A stretch of DNA of 64,000 nucleotides from Strongylocentrotus droebachiensis (GCA_035222895.1 JAVYIG010002534.1:177697-241696), one strand, 5' to 3'. Numbered from the stretch's first letter, positions 24,078 to 36,760 are shown. Program-made: numbers and translations. Notes: generated from the letters alone by a model not told the origin.

Positions 24078-24239
24078 TTAATCAAAATTATAATTAATTA
24101 ATGACACATATTTGGAAAGCTTAGATCCTCTTCTTTCATTTGATGCAACTCATATTATGCATATTTCACGCATAAGTGATTAAAAGCAATTTGAAGAGAA
24201 GAAACCAAAAATTCATTTGGCAGGCGGTATCTGAGCAAA
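24078..24239 (+). mobile_element. Right fragment of the CAGTGCGTCCCAG repeat
   Basis: Resumes TTAATCAAAATTATAATTAA, then 'gacacatatttggaaagcttagatcctcttctttcatttgatgca', matching 61590-61666. It extends about 110 bp past where the 61.5-kb copy stops and ends near 'ggcaggcggtatctg', where the AT-rich array resumes. Confidence 0.7.
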
Positions 24240-26237
24240 TGTATAAATTCAACACATTGAACCACACACAAACAGTCAGTATAATACAGATTTTTACAAG
24301 TTGTTTAGTATGCTAAAAGACAAAACTATGAAACTTATTTCATTATTTTAACATCGCTTCTAAGGAACTAGACTACACACTCATAACAAAAAGTGTCATA
24401 GAAAATTCATAAAATAACAAAGTTAAATCTTACAGATACTGATTATTATACAGCTATGTACATGTGCATGATAGATAACAATGCCATGCAATCTAAAACA
24501 TTGTATTTTAAAGGGCTTGTTAAAGATATTTGCAAGACAAAATATGTATTATTTAATTTGTTCTAAGTAGTAGGGTTGGTAGAAAGTGTTTTATCTGACC
24601 CCCCCCCCCTCCCGCAATCGCAAACATGTTTATATCTTGTTAAATCATGACTATAAAACACATATGATTTTATTTCTCTAGCTGAAAAAAAGAAGACTTT
24701 TAAACGAATATACCTATGCAAGTACCTAGTGTAATGCAGCTTTGTACATGTACCTATACATGAGCGTGTATCGTGTACATGTTGGGTTTTCTGAGCCCTA
24801 TATGAACAGTAACATAGTATATAGTCAAAAGTTACTCCCTTCTGGCTCTAAACTGATTATATAAATGTAGTCTCTTAACTTAGTGTAACGCAGCAATGTA
24901 CATGTATCTATAAATGAGCGTGTATCGTGCACATGTTTTTTTGTTTTTTGCCATATATTAGAACAGTAACAAAGTATATAGTCAGGATTTACTCCCTTCT
25001 GGCTCTAAACTGATTATATATATATGTCGTATCTTAACAGGTGCAAACATTTGCCTTCATTGTTGTAAAATATGTCCATAACAAACTAAAAGTACATATA
25101 ATATATTAACATATCTCTCAATCGTACAAAATATAATACTCTTTAGAATGCAGTTATATACATGTACACGTTATGTGTGTATTAAAACAAATAAGCATAC
25201 GCGATATGAATAGTTTCTTGTTAGATAAGAAGGTTATGCAAAATTTGTATTTGGTAACATTTATTTAATCCAATTTTCAGCTGATAGGTGACGGATCATA
25301 ATGAATAAGAAGGCGGAAATATCGGGTTGGATAGACATATAATTAAAGGGGGCTCTCCTGTGTGGACTGCCCTTAGCAGAATACAATAAACCTTATCAAC
25401 GTGTAACAGAGAAAATTAAAAATGTCTTCTTTAATCTTGGTATAATGCACGAATTAACATATGTTATGATCAATGTCGTGTAAATAGTCTAGGCAGATCA
25501 GTAAACTCTCTATCGTATTGCATTATTAAAGTATTTCAATGAAAGTCATTTATTTTCTCCTAAAGTCACAATGATTTTAATTCCATTTTGCATTTTAGTA
25601 TTTCCTCTTGCTTGTTGTATTCTATTTGCACAAACCTGGCTAGAACGTGGTTATGGTAATAGTAATTGTACTCATGCAAATCCATCTTTTGCTACACTTT
25701 TCTTATAAAAAAAGAAATGATTACAACAATTTATATATTAATGGGACAATTTTCTATCCTGTATATCATATAATCCAATCTAATGTAGTTAGTACATGTA
25801 ATAAAACACATATTTAGATTTACAATATCAATAACAGTGATATATTTTCTCTTGCTTTTTATATTCTATTATTCATAGTACAAACTTTGCTTGAACCTGA
25901 TTATGGTGATTGTAATTATACTCATGCAAATGTATGTGTTGCTATACTTTTCCTTGAATTCAAGAAATGCTAACGTTTTCATTTATTCACGTGGAAAGTA
26001 TTTATCCTGTTTATATATGTACATTATAAGACACGATAGAGATATGCATGTAATTATTCGGATGCTAGTGATGACATCATGCCATGCTATCTTAGGAACT
26101 TAATATCTTGGAACCATGATCAAATAAGGGTTTTCTAGTCTATACAGATTGAAGCGAAATGAGTACATCAAGATAATATTTTGTAGATATCATGTGTTTA
26201 TGTACGTGCATGTCTATTAGTAGTGAACATGGAACAT
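24240..26237. repeat. Dimeric array, copy 2 (right remnant), and 3' flank of gene B
   Basis: The array resumes to about 24500. The flank then carries a direct duplication of about 160 bp (24724-24885 and 24886-25042): 'gtgtaa.gcagc..tgtacatgta.cta', 'gagcgtgtatcgtg', 'ctcccttctggctctaaact'. The remainder to 26237 is colinear with 41100-42750 and 55600-56537. No gene is seen; the 25891 open frame is not conserved. Confidence 0.6.
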
Positions 26238-28076
26238 TTAGAGGGTAAATCTGTTTTTAAATACGAGAATGTTGTCTCCATCACCAACAATTAGTTTCCC
26301 TGATGACGTCATCAACACCCGAGATCCTAGAAGGTGACACATCCTATCACCCAGTGAGTCCAGTTCTGTTGATAGAGGGAAGGATGTTACTCTTCTATTC
26401 TTCATATCACTCCCACTCATCACCTGATCAATCACACACGTCTTGCTTGCATCATCTTATGTCACGACATAGAGGTCGTCTGTCATAGGATCGATGCAAG
26501 CATTTAGGATGACACCACTGTGGGTGATTTCCCTTTGAGCACCCTGTCTGTCGACGATGAACACTATGTGATCTACTAGGTTGGGTTGAGCGATGATATG
26601 ACCTGATGATAATACACCACGCATTATTATATCCTGTTTACATGTGATAGTATTCATGATCTGACCATCAGCTGGGTTGATGACGAATATCTTAGACTGA
26701 TCCCACTCAGCAGCGATGATCATCCCATCCTGGTCAACATCTGCATTAACCCTTGTGTCATCATGCGTTGTGTTTATTTGTATTGTGACGTCGTTGATGT
26801 GCTTCCATTGTCTGTTATACACACTGGTGCATCTTGTCAAACTGTCCCCTGTACATCCTTTACTGTGTTTACCGCATACTACCTTGCCATCATTCAGCAA
26901 TGTACAGGAAGAAACCCATGATGTATCACTACCGGTTATCACTCTCTGACTGTCTTTAGTGTTCATATCTAATATGTATGTATGGTAGCTACTAGGTGTG
27001 TCATTTGTGATGATCACATTGTTTTCATTTATGTATCCTACAATGAGTGGGCATTCGAACTTATCTTTGACATTGATTTTATCAATGAGTTTCCACTCCC
27101 CATCATACCCATCAATCCTGCCATCGTACTTCTCTCTCCCAGCACCCTTCACAAACCTCACACCCGATATGGTATCAGTGATTTGTTTCACCTCACCCTC
27201 ATCCAACGGCCTCTTTAATTCATCACTAACTGATGTTTTCACATGATGCCCATTTTTGACGACATTTCGATCATATTCGAGTACTGTGTCAAGTGTCTTT
27301 AATATAGTCTTTGTGGTTTTCGTGTCATCCCGCCAAGATTTCTCCAACTCACCAATCTTTCTTTCTTTCTCTTCAGCGATGTTCTTAATGTCCGTTTGAA
27401 GACCATGTTGTTTATTGACAATGGGTACTCGTCTCCTCTCTGCATTCGAACGGTTTAATTCAATTCGCTTCTCTCTCTCCAAATCATTCTCTCGAATCTT
27501 TTCATTGATTCGTTGAATCTTCTCGCAAAGTTTTTGATTCTTCTCATCAATCTTCTGTTTGATTTTAGCTTCATCCTCCTTCTCTTTGTCTTTGTCTGTT
27601 TTGATCGCCTCATTGATTACCGAATCTACTTCATCTTTCAAAGCCTGAAAAAAGTTGTCGGTGTCTTTCCTACACTGATAAATCTGATCTCCAAAAACTC
27701 GACAAAGCTCCAATTTGTCCTTTACCTTTTCTTTCAGAATGTTTAGTTTTGCTCTACTATCCATGATGGCGCCCTCTTTATCCTGTTGTACGCAAGACAT
27801 GTCACGACGATCTATCGTTGCGCATAATTGACACACTGCTACATTGTGAGTTTTACAATACTGTTTGATTTCTTCACCATCATGCTTCTCACAATACAGA
27901 TTGGGCCTACCCTTTCTAGCTTTTCCGATGCATTCCTCTTTGGAGGCGCAGTCATCGCAGAGCTTCTTATTCTCCTTCACGTAGTACGTCACATCTGTGA
28001 TTGATTGACAGTTCTCTCCTTCGCAGATGTTTCCTGCAGAGCTGAAGTTCGCCGCCATCCTGATCAGAGTATTGTC
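26238..28076 (-). pseudogene. B-box/coiled-coil/propeller-like gene, copy B: in-frame stop at codon 534
   Basis: The ATG at 28058 (CAGGATGGCGGC) opens 533 codons to a TAA at 26457-26459. The same frame then continues to the family's normal end (…FKNRFTL, stop 26238-26240), so the full reading would be about 606 residues. Other copies have TCG or AGC-type codons where this TAA sits. Zinc region: C12, C17, C34, C37, C43, then C56, H59, C68, H71, C76, C79, with Arg at 84 replacing the His seen in A, C and D. K/E-rich coiled coil at roughly 95-265. The C-terminal half is strand-rich with blade-like motifs (YDGRIDGYDGEW, ADGQIMNTI). No RING, so no intrinsic ubiquitin-ligase activity is predicted. 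The truncation removes the last 70 or so residues; the product could still be made. Closest to copy D. Confidence 0.8.
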
Positions 28077-28465
28077 CTGTAGAAAGAACAATTCTCAAGA
28101 GAGAAAGAGAGGGAGAGAGAGACGGCAAGAGAGAAAGGGAGAGAGAGGGAGGGGAAAGGCAGACAGCATAAGAGAGGTAGAGAGAAAGAGAGAAAGAGAG
28201 AGAGAGAGAGAGGAGATGGGGAGAAAAGGAGGTAGCATGGGTGGGAGAGAGAGAGACAGAGGGTGAAGGAAGGAAAAGAGGACGGAGGGATGAAGGGAGA
28301 GAGAAGGAGGAAGGAGGGTGAGAATAATAGGGTGGTCAGGAGAAAGGGGAGAGTCACGTAGGGAGAAAGAGAAAGAGGGTGAGAAAAAGAAAAAAAAGAA
28401 AGGGATTGAAAGAGGGTTTGAAGGAGAAGGACAAAGGGAGTGTCCGAGGAAGAGAATTGCATAAA
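28077..28465 (-). repeat. Polypurine (GA)n tract and inferred splice acceptor of copy B
   Basis: On the minus strand the end reads GTTCTTTCTACAG, then the exon starts GACAATACTCTGATCAGG before the ATG. The AG is 28077-28078. The identical acceptor and leader occur in copy D. The (CT)n tract makes a very long polypyrimidine stretch. Confidence 0.65.
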
Positions 28466-29940
28466 CGTTGTACAATGACCTCCAATATTAATATATTTTC
28501 ATGCACATTAACATACTTTTAATGAATGGTAGTTTAATTCCTTATATGGGGGCAATGTACGCAGCGCTTTATATCTGCAAGGAAAAGGTGTTTTAATATC
28601 AAATACTTTTTGAATTGGATTGGACTGAACTCTAACTTTTAGCTTTTGAACCAATATTACGACGTATTTTATAAATCGCGTTTAAAACCTCATAGTCCAA
28701 CACGTCATGCAATGTATGATTACATCAAAACAGATTGAAACCGTTCCTTTATATAGCATAGTCATACAGTGTTTGGTCATAAAAGCACCTCTTGCTGATT
28801 CACTTAATAGCATAATGTGTATAGAGTATTTTCAAGTAATCCATCTCCCTACATGATCTCAAGTATTTTTGCATTTCCCCCTTTTCCATCATCTCTCATT
28901 CGATTGCCGTCCTTCTCAGCCCGTAGCTGCGCCAATGGTTAAACCAATATTATGACGCATTTTGTAGATATAGTTAACAACCTCATACTGCAACAGATCA
29001 TACAATGTAGCATTTCATTAAAACATAGTAAAAACATTCTGACAATATAACATAATCCTACAGTGTATAGTCAATATGATACTTACGGTAGTGTAGCGAA
29101 GTATTCGGTTGTTTAACGTTGAGGAAATTTATGAGAATATGAACATCATACAAAAAGATCCACTGCGTTGTAGGAAAAGAGACGTTTAAACCTATTCCCA
29201 CCTTTTGTGGTGTAACATAATAATTATATTTAAGAAGTCAGCCAAATATCATCTAGTCTTATCTCATGAGGTTAATTTTTAACTTAAACGTAAATAGTCT
29301 TTTCCGTCATGTGATATGATAGCCGATAAGGTACATGTATTTTGATCTATTGCCCGTTGTAAATATAGCGATGCATACATTTTCTTATCAGTTTAAGAAA
29401 TAGATATTGGAGTTCATAGAACGAAATCAATATCTCAAATTGATGTATATATTTGTTTTGACAAAGTTGTATTGACTGTATTATCTTTGGCCCAATTTGG
29501 TACCTGTCCGTGACAGTTATAGTTTGTCTGAAGGCGAAAGAGGGCGAGGGGTGATGGTTATTCTTACCATGATTAAACACATGTGTAATTGACTTTGGCC
29601 TTTTAACTATCATGAAATTGTGTCAACCTTGGACCGTATTCTAACACATATGTTGTCTTTCGTGTCATGAACATGATTAAACCAAATATACAATAACTTG
29701 TAAATGTATCATTTGTGCTTGCACTGAATGCACATAATTTTATACATGACTGTAGTCTAATTTTATTTAATTTCATTTAACTTAGGCTCGTTTAATTATT
29801 TTATCTCTCAAGGCTTGTTAAGATATGGTTGAATCTGAAGGGAATCACAAACTTACAACTAAACTTTGAATTAAATTAATTTCCAACTGATGCAAAATAG
29901 CACTTTCATATAGGTGTAACATTATAATATGATCTCATTC
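28466..29940. other. 5'-side flank of unit B
   Basis: No gene is seen. Colinear with 62015-62980 (5' of D), for example 'gtacctgtccgtgacagt' and 'ggttattcttaccatgatta'. It is more distant from the A/C versions. Confidence 0.6.
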
Positions 29941-30165
29941 TTTAATAATAATAATAACAACAATAATAATAATAATGATAATAATAATAATAATAATATG
30001 TCTTGTTTTACCCAGGGTAGCCTCATCAGTATTCATACTGTTCTCCCTTAGGACCCTGCAATCATACTATTACCCCGGTCATCGGATTCAGGCTTATCCG
30101 CACACAATGTATGCACATTCTCCACTCTCTGGGGAGCATTCCAGCCAGTGCATCATTTGTACATG
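29941..30165 (-). mobile_element. SINE-like element, GCGCT-tail family, copy 2
   Basis: Minus orientation, with an AAT-repeat tail at 29945-29998. The core CCGGTCATCGGATTCAGGC is the reverse complement of that at 15060-15100, as is 'ggggagcattccagcca'. It sits exactly between unit sequence seen uninterrupted near 9060. Confidence 0.55.
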
Positions 30166-30730
30166 AGAATGCATAGTAATAAGAAGTACAATGTAAGTTA
30201 AATGTATTAGTAAACCAGCATTTCCATCATGAATATTCATGTAGAGAAGGATAGCAATATGTGTACCTTTCGCAATATAGGGGGTCAAAGCAGGGACTGG
30301 AGCCCTCATGTGCTACATATAACATTTTCGCCTGATAATCTGCTTTAAATTATATTTACATAGATTAGGGGCGGGGGAAACTTCATTCATACAATCTGAA
30401 GCTTCCCCCTGATCTTGCAGGCAATACTTTATTGAGAGTAATGAAAACATTTTATACAATCTTTATAACTTTATGCGGGACAATGTGTGTGCTAGGCATG
30501 ATTCATGAAATGACATATTCTTGACAAACACTCAACATAGATGAACTATTCATAAAAAAATGAAAATCCTTTCATTCATGTTGTTATTGCTTTATGCACA
30601 AACATAATTCAGAGGGGAGGGAAGAAAGATGGAAGCAAGTTAAGGTGAGTGACACAGTGCAAATGAGAGTAAAGGAGAGACATAGAGAGATGGATTGAGA
30701 GAGAAAGAGAGTGAGATGGGGAGGGGAGGG

Positions 30731-30773
<43 letters not shown>

Positions 30774-31608
30774 AAGGGGAATAAAGATAAAGGGAATGGT
30801 GGTTTATACCCATTTGTTCTTCTTCTTAATATATCATGCTCAGTATTCTTCCAATATAAGCAACTTCTAAAGCTTTTACTCGCACTTTATATCAACATTG
30901 AATAAATGTGGTAAACCTTAAACCTTAAACAAATTGAAGAGTTTTAGGCAAAAGTATATGTCATTTTTAATTTTACCCTACTGCTGATAGTTCTCTCTTT
31001 ATTAAGGCTTGTTCAAATATAGAGCGGTAAACCACCGAGAAAAAAGAAGCCTCGGTTATTTGTTGTTACGTGTAAATGAATGGGATATTTGCGTAACAAA
31101 GGACTTTTGCGTATCCATTAAGACTTGCGTTGAAAGATACAGAAATATGAAGCGTAGTACACTCGCCCTGGTTTCTCCAGTATCATATCTGAACGAACCT
31201 TAAAAGTGTAAACATTTCTTCAATATTTTTCACATTGAATTTTGTTTATTAAATTTGCTTTATTTCTCCAAACAGGAGTAGTATAAATAAAAATAAAGTA
31301 AATACAAATTTTATCATTCGGAAGTTAAACAGTTAAATCAAATAAATAACTTAAATCATAAATAAGTGAAAACTAAATTGGTACATTTCTTTTTTTACAG
31401 CCTCAATAATATAAAATAACACTTTTCAAAACTGATAAACCTACGTAGGCTTTTTAATAAAGTTTCGCTTTTAATCAAACAATAATACATTTGAACTGAA
31501 ACATAGTAGTAGCCCTGAACATAGAGAAATGAAGAAAAACCTTTTGAAATAAATACAAAACAAGCAAAAAATAAATGAAACAGAAGACACCCCGTCCTTT
31601 CCAACCCA
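30166..31608. other. Intergenic region
   Basis: Contains a GA-rich block (30615-30775), diverged unit flank, and AT-rich sequence. The ORFs at 31009+ and 31395- have no domain. No gene is supported. Confidence 0.4.
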
Positions 31609-33490
31609 TAAGCATACATTCATATAGTCTACAGACAATACCATCATACACCCTACTCCCATCATCCCCCTCCCTCCCCACCCATCTTCATATGCATACA
31701 TTCATATAGTCTACAGACAATACCGTCATACACCTGCTCCCATCATCCCCCTCCCTCCCCACCCATCTTCATATGCATACATTCATATAGTCTACAGCCA
31801 ATACCGTCATACACCCTACTCCCATCATCCTCCTCCCTCCCCACCCATCTTCATATGCATACATTCATATAGTCTACAGACAATACCGTCATACACCCTA
31901 CTCCCATCATCCCCCTCCCTCCCCACCCATCTCCATATATACATTCATATAGTCTACAGACAATACCGTCATACACCCTACTCCCATCATACCCCTCCCT
32001 CCCCACCCATCTCCATATATACATTCATATAGTCTACAGACGATACCATCATACACCCTACTCCCATCATCCCCCTCCCTCCCCACCCATCTTCATATGC
32101 ATACATTCATATAGTCTACAGACAATACCGTCATACACCCTACTCCCATCATCCCCCTCCCTCCCCACCCATCTTCATATGCATACATTCATATAGTCTA
32201 CAGACAATACCATCATACACCCTACTCCCATCATCCCCCTCCCTCCCCACCCATCATCATATGCATACATTCATATAGTCTACAGACAATACCGTCATAC
32301 ACCCTACTCCCATCATCCCCCTCCCTCCCCACCCATCTTCATATGCATACATTCATATAGTCTACAGACAATACCGTCATACACCCTACTCCCATCATAC
32401 CTCTCCCTCCCCACCCATCTCCATATGCATACATTCATATAGTCTACATACAATACCGTCATACACCCTACTCCCATCATCCCCCTCCCTCCCCACCCAT
32501 CATCATATGCATACATTCATATAGTCTACAAACAATACCGTCATACACCCTACTCCCATCATCCCCCTCCCTCCCCACCCATCTTCATAAGCATACATTC
32601 ATATAGTCTACAGACAATACCCTCATACACCCTACTCCCATCATCCCCCTCCCTCCCCACCCATCTTCATATGCATACATTCATATAGTCTACAGACAAT
32701 ACCCTCATACACCCTACTCCCATCATCCCCCTCCCTCCCCACCCATCTTCATATGCATACATTCATATAGTCTACAGACAATACCCTCATACACCCTACT
32801 CCCATCATCCCCCTCCCTCCCCACCCATCTTCATAAGCATACATTCATATAGTCTACAGACAATACCCTCATACACCCTACTCCCATCATCCCCCTCCCT
32901 CCCCACCCATCTTCATATGCATACATTCATATAGTCTACAGACAATACCGTCATACACCCTACTCCCATCATACCCCTCCCTCCCCACCCATCTTCATAT
33001 GCATACATTCATATAGTCTACAGACAATACCGTCATACACCCTACTCCCATCATCCCCCTCCCTCCCCACCCATCTCCATATGCACACATTCATATAGTC
33101 TACAGACAATACCGTCATACACCCTACTCCCATCATACCCCTCCCTCCCCACCCATCTTCATATGCATACATTCATATAGTCTACAGACAATACCGTCAT
33201 ACACCCTACTCCCATCATACCCCTCCCTCCCCACCCATCTCCATATGCACACATTCATATAGTCTACAAACAATACCGTCATACACCCTACTCCCATCAT
33301 ACCCCTCCCTCCCCACCCATCTTCATATGCATACATTCATATAGTCTACAGACAATACCCTCATACACCCTACTCCCATCATCCCCCTCCCTCCCTACCC
33401 ATCATCATTATGCATACATTCATATAGTCTACATACAATACTGGCATACACCCTAATCCTATCATCCCCCTCCCTCCCCAATAATCTTCC
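31609..33490. repeat. 82-bp minisatellite, about 23 copies
   Basis: Direct repeats of exactly 82 bp: CATATGCATACATTCATATA, then 'gtctacagacaataccgtcatacaccctactcccatcat' and a C/T-rich end. Most copies differ at a few positions (GTC/CTC/ATC, ATCC/ATAC), which suggests higher-order groupings. Because 82 is not a multiple of 3, the Met/Tyr/Gly-rich minus frames are artefacts. Confidence 0.95.
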
Positions 33491-34470
33491 CAACCCGGCC
33501 TTAAGGTATCTGAGGAAATTAATAATAATAATACTTCTACTACTACGATAATAATAGTAATACCAACAAAATAATGACTATACAGAAATGATAATAATAA
33601 TAATAATAATAATAATAGTGGGTTCTTGTATAATAATGCTACTACATTGTACTAATAACAATTATACAAATTAAATTAATAATGACAATAACAGCACCAA
33701 TACAATAACAATAATACTAATAATACAAATCACAATCTTAACAAAAAGCAGTGTTAAATTTATGCGTCACTGTTTTCTGAAAAATTATCCCAATCTTGAA
33801 AATGGAATACTAATGTGCTATGTTCTTTGGTTGATTTTCTTTCCGCATCCTTACTTTCAAACATTTCTTTTATGTTTGTTTCTCAAAAATTGTCGTATTA
33901 TACATTTTACTTATGAAATAAAACGATTTACAAACTATTTTATTCAAACCTGGATTATATAAGGCGTCGCCAATAATAATTCCTTTCTGTAGTAAAGGCA
34001 ATTAAAAAATATAGCAGAAGTTTTTCCACCAACAAATGTTGGTTTCTATAATGGATTACAAAAACCGAAATTAAATAAAAAATGTCCGTTGGCTAGTAAT
34101 ATCAAAGGAGGGAAGGTAGATGTTCACTCAGGCGTCACGTCACAGAGGTAAATTATCACATCTGATCGATGCACGTTTATAAAAATCAAATTGCACACAG
34201 ACACAGACACACAAACATGCACCCCAAGAACCCACACAGGTTTGGCATGTATGCAAATTATAGGACCTCTTCTCGAAATATAATTCCTCGTGTGCTATTT
34301 TGTTTGGTACTTCGTACCACTCTATTTAAGTGTTATGTATATTTGAGCTTGACAAATCAAAAATTATGAAACAACATAAAATCCTCACTTCAGTTCACTT
34401 CCCATATTCCCCAGCCCCCACCCTTCCCCGACTTACACATTTAGAGCTAATTAAGCAAAGTTATCTTGCT
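33491..34470. other. AT-rich intergenic region with (AAT)n
   Basis: (AAT/ACT)n microsatellite from about 33515 to 33735, then AT-rich sequence to the 3' end of the two-domain gene. No other gene is seen. Confidence 0.5.
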
Positions 34471-35926
34471 TTATTGAAGCGTAATATTGAGTCTTCCCTC
34501 GACAAGTTTAACGGTAAAATTATCCAAAGATGTTGCGGTGTACACTGCTCCTTCAACGTCCTCGTCACAGCCACTTTGAAGATGTGACGCAGATACTGTG
34601 AGAGGACCTGACTGGATGGACGGATGCCACATGTTCTGTGACGTCACGATCTGACTCGTCTTTCTGCCATCTTTATCCGTACAGAGGATCGTCAGTGTTT
34701 CGTTTGTCGCGTTTGTGATGCGAGGAATATCCCCACTTTTCCTTCATTATAAACAGAAACAAAAAAATAGAATAACAAAACAAAAACATCAGTATCCTGG
34801 CATCATGGCCATTATCACCTTCATCATCACCATCTTTGTCACCATAAATTATCATCATCACCAAATTGAAAATCATCATCTTTACAATCGTCATCATCAT
34901 CATTATCATCTCAGCCATTATCATCATCATCATCATCATCATAATCATCACCACCATCATTATCATCACCACCACCACCATCACCATCACCACCATGATC
35001 ATTATCACCACCACCACCATCATCATCACCACCATCACCACTATCATAATTTCCACCAACATCATTATCATCATCACCATCACCACCATCATCATCAATG
35101 TCATCACCATTATCATCACTATCATTATTATCAACACCATAACCACGATCATCATCATCAAGATCGCCATCATCATCGCTATCACCACTATCGTCGTATT
35201 CACTACCATCGCCATCCTCCTATCATCACCACTATTACCATCAGTATCGTCTCTATCATCTTCATCGTCGCCATCATTGTCATCATAACTTTTAATCACC
35301 ACAAAATTCATCATTATCATCTTTATATTCGTCATCCTCACCATCATCATCACAAACATCATCATCATCACCAACACAACCACCGTCATCATCATAATCA
35401 CAATCATCATCTGTATAATCGTCATCATCACCATCATCGTCATCACTACCACCATAATCACCATCACCATCATCATCATCATCATTATAATCATTATCAC
35501 CATCATCATCATCATCATTATCACCAGCATCAACACCGTTATCGTCACCAACTTCACTATTATTATCATACCAACATCACCATCATTATGTACATCATAA
35601 TCATAATTATCATCATCATTATCACCATACCTCGACTGCTTGCTGTAATCCTGTGTAATATTGATCATTCCTTTCACTAGTTGAACAGTGAAATCATAGC
35701 AAGACTCTGCTGCACTCAGGACGGCATCTCCCTGACTAGCCACCGGTACACCGTTGGCGAGGATGAAGACCGAGATGGCCATCTTGCCGGACGGGATCGT
35801 CGGCTGCCACGAATCCATTTTCCTCACAATCTGACTCGTTTCTCTGCCGTCTTTGTCAGTGCAAACAATCTTCAGTATTTCATCAGTGTCGTTGTGAATC
35901 CGAGGGGAAGAAGATGCACTGCCCAT
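34471..35926 (-). CDS. Two-exon gene encoding a predicted N-myristoylated protein with two copies of an unrecognised ~83-residue domain
   Basis: Exon 1 is 35926-35631: ATG with A at -3 and G at +4, 98 codons plus 2 bases. The intron is 35630-34742 (donor GAG|GTATGG; acceptor after a T-rich tract, GAAG|GAAAAG). Exon 2 is 34741-34471, ending NITLQ-stop, with AATAAA overlapping the stop. The phases match exactly (AG|G), giving 188 residues. The protein starts MGSASSS, which fits N-myristoylation (Gly2, Ser6). Exon 1 from PRIHNDTDEI and exon 2 from PRITNATNET align almost gap-free to ...VKGMINIT and ...VEGRLNIT; both contain CTDKDGR(E/K)TSQIV. This is an internal domain duplication. I do not recognise the domain; it looks beta-rich. 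An alternative is two tandem single-domain genes. A T-rich acceptor at 35997-35998 suggests an upstream 5' UTR exon. Confidence 0.65.
34780..35625. repeat. (ATC)n/(CAC)n triplet repeat filling the intron
   Basis: About 850 bp of imperfect ATC, ACC and ATT triplets. It is read as poly-His (plus) or poly-Met/Val (minus) in spurious long frames, including one that runs through from exon 1. A partial internal duplication is visible: 'tcaccat...aaattatcatcatc' near 34840 and 'atcaccacaaaattcatcatta' near 35295. Confidence 0.9.
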
Positions 35927-36224
35927 GATCAATATATCTATATTTGGTTGTTGTAATTCCTTGCTAGAACTTGTTCCACTGGCAAAGAGCTGATTTCTAA
36001 AAAAATAAGGCAAAATTATAATCGACGGATACCGGAGAACGTCGTGTTTAGAGCTAATCGGTGTAATTATAGTAAGGCAACGATATTCGTGTTATATACG
36101 CCGACCTTTACGCCGATGATTTACTCCTTGATTTGTCCAGGAGTAACGCGCTAGCACGTTTGTTTACAATCGTAAATTAAAATCAGGTTTCGCGCGTTTA
36201 GTTGCAGAAGCTGGGTTGAGGTCG
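35927..36224 (-). other. 5' side of the two-domain gene
   Basis: A candidate splice acceptor (TTTTTTTAG, AG at 35997-35998) precedes a 70-nt leader. Further 5' no obvious first exon or TATA box is seen. Confidence 0.4.
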
Positions 36225-36760
36225 ACTAGTCCGGGCGTGTCGCCACTTCCAGAAGTTACACCGAGTAAGACTTGGTTGGTGGAAGGTCGTGTTAACATGC
36301 CTTACAAAAATGTACCATGGTAAACATGGTACTTTTGTCCAAATTACCATCCACCATGGTAGCCATGGTTATCATGGTACCAAAACAATGAACTACATTG
36401 TTGTATTTCATTGTTTTGGTACCATGATAACCATGGTTACCATGGTGGATGATAATTTGGACAAAAGTACCAAGATTACCATGGTACATTTTCGTAAGGG
36501 ATAAACGTGCAAGTTTGTCCGAGTAATTGTGTAAATCAAATTTGTATGGAATATTTATTGCTGAAAGGTTTAACTTAATACGCCTACTAGGAAGCCCCGT
36601 CTGAATATGCCTACTCTGGGTCATATAACTTGAGACATTCCTGCATTGGGTAAATTGTTTGTCTGAAGATTTTGAAATATCATAGGTGTTGGGTACATAC
36701 GCTAATGCCCGTTGTCATTAGCCTTCGTCATCAGACGGGGGCTTCCTAGTTGGCGTTAGT
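36225..36760. mobile_element. Foldback region with a 197-bp hairpin of CCATGG/GGTACC motifs
   Basis: 36301-36497 is an almost perfect inverted repeat: CTTACAAAAATGTACCATGG at one end, CCATGGTACATTTTCGTAAG at the other, with arms of about 93 bp. It is enriched in CCATGG and GGTACC. Outside it, 36570-36610 (TAGGAAGCCCCGTCTGAAT) is the inverse of 36730-36755, and 36230-36297 is the inverse of 37150-37200, so the hairpin sits inside a wider rearranged element. Confidence 0.65.

Noticed and set aside
32313-33336. Repetitive Met/Tyr/Gly-rich proteins
   Set aside because: Frames of an 82-bp minisatellite; the period is not divisible by 3 and frames do not stay open.
31609-33490. CRISPR array
   Set aside because: Repeats are contiguous with no unique spacers, and the genome is animal.
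34715-35680. Histidine-rich 321-residue protein on the plus strand
   Set aside because: Pure translation of the ATC/CAC repeat, opposite the real exons.
34673-36013. A single 446-residue protein with a Met/Val-rich domain
   Set aside because: The Met/Val part is the triplet-repeat intron; exon 2 lies in a different frame and aligns with exon 1 once the intron is removed.
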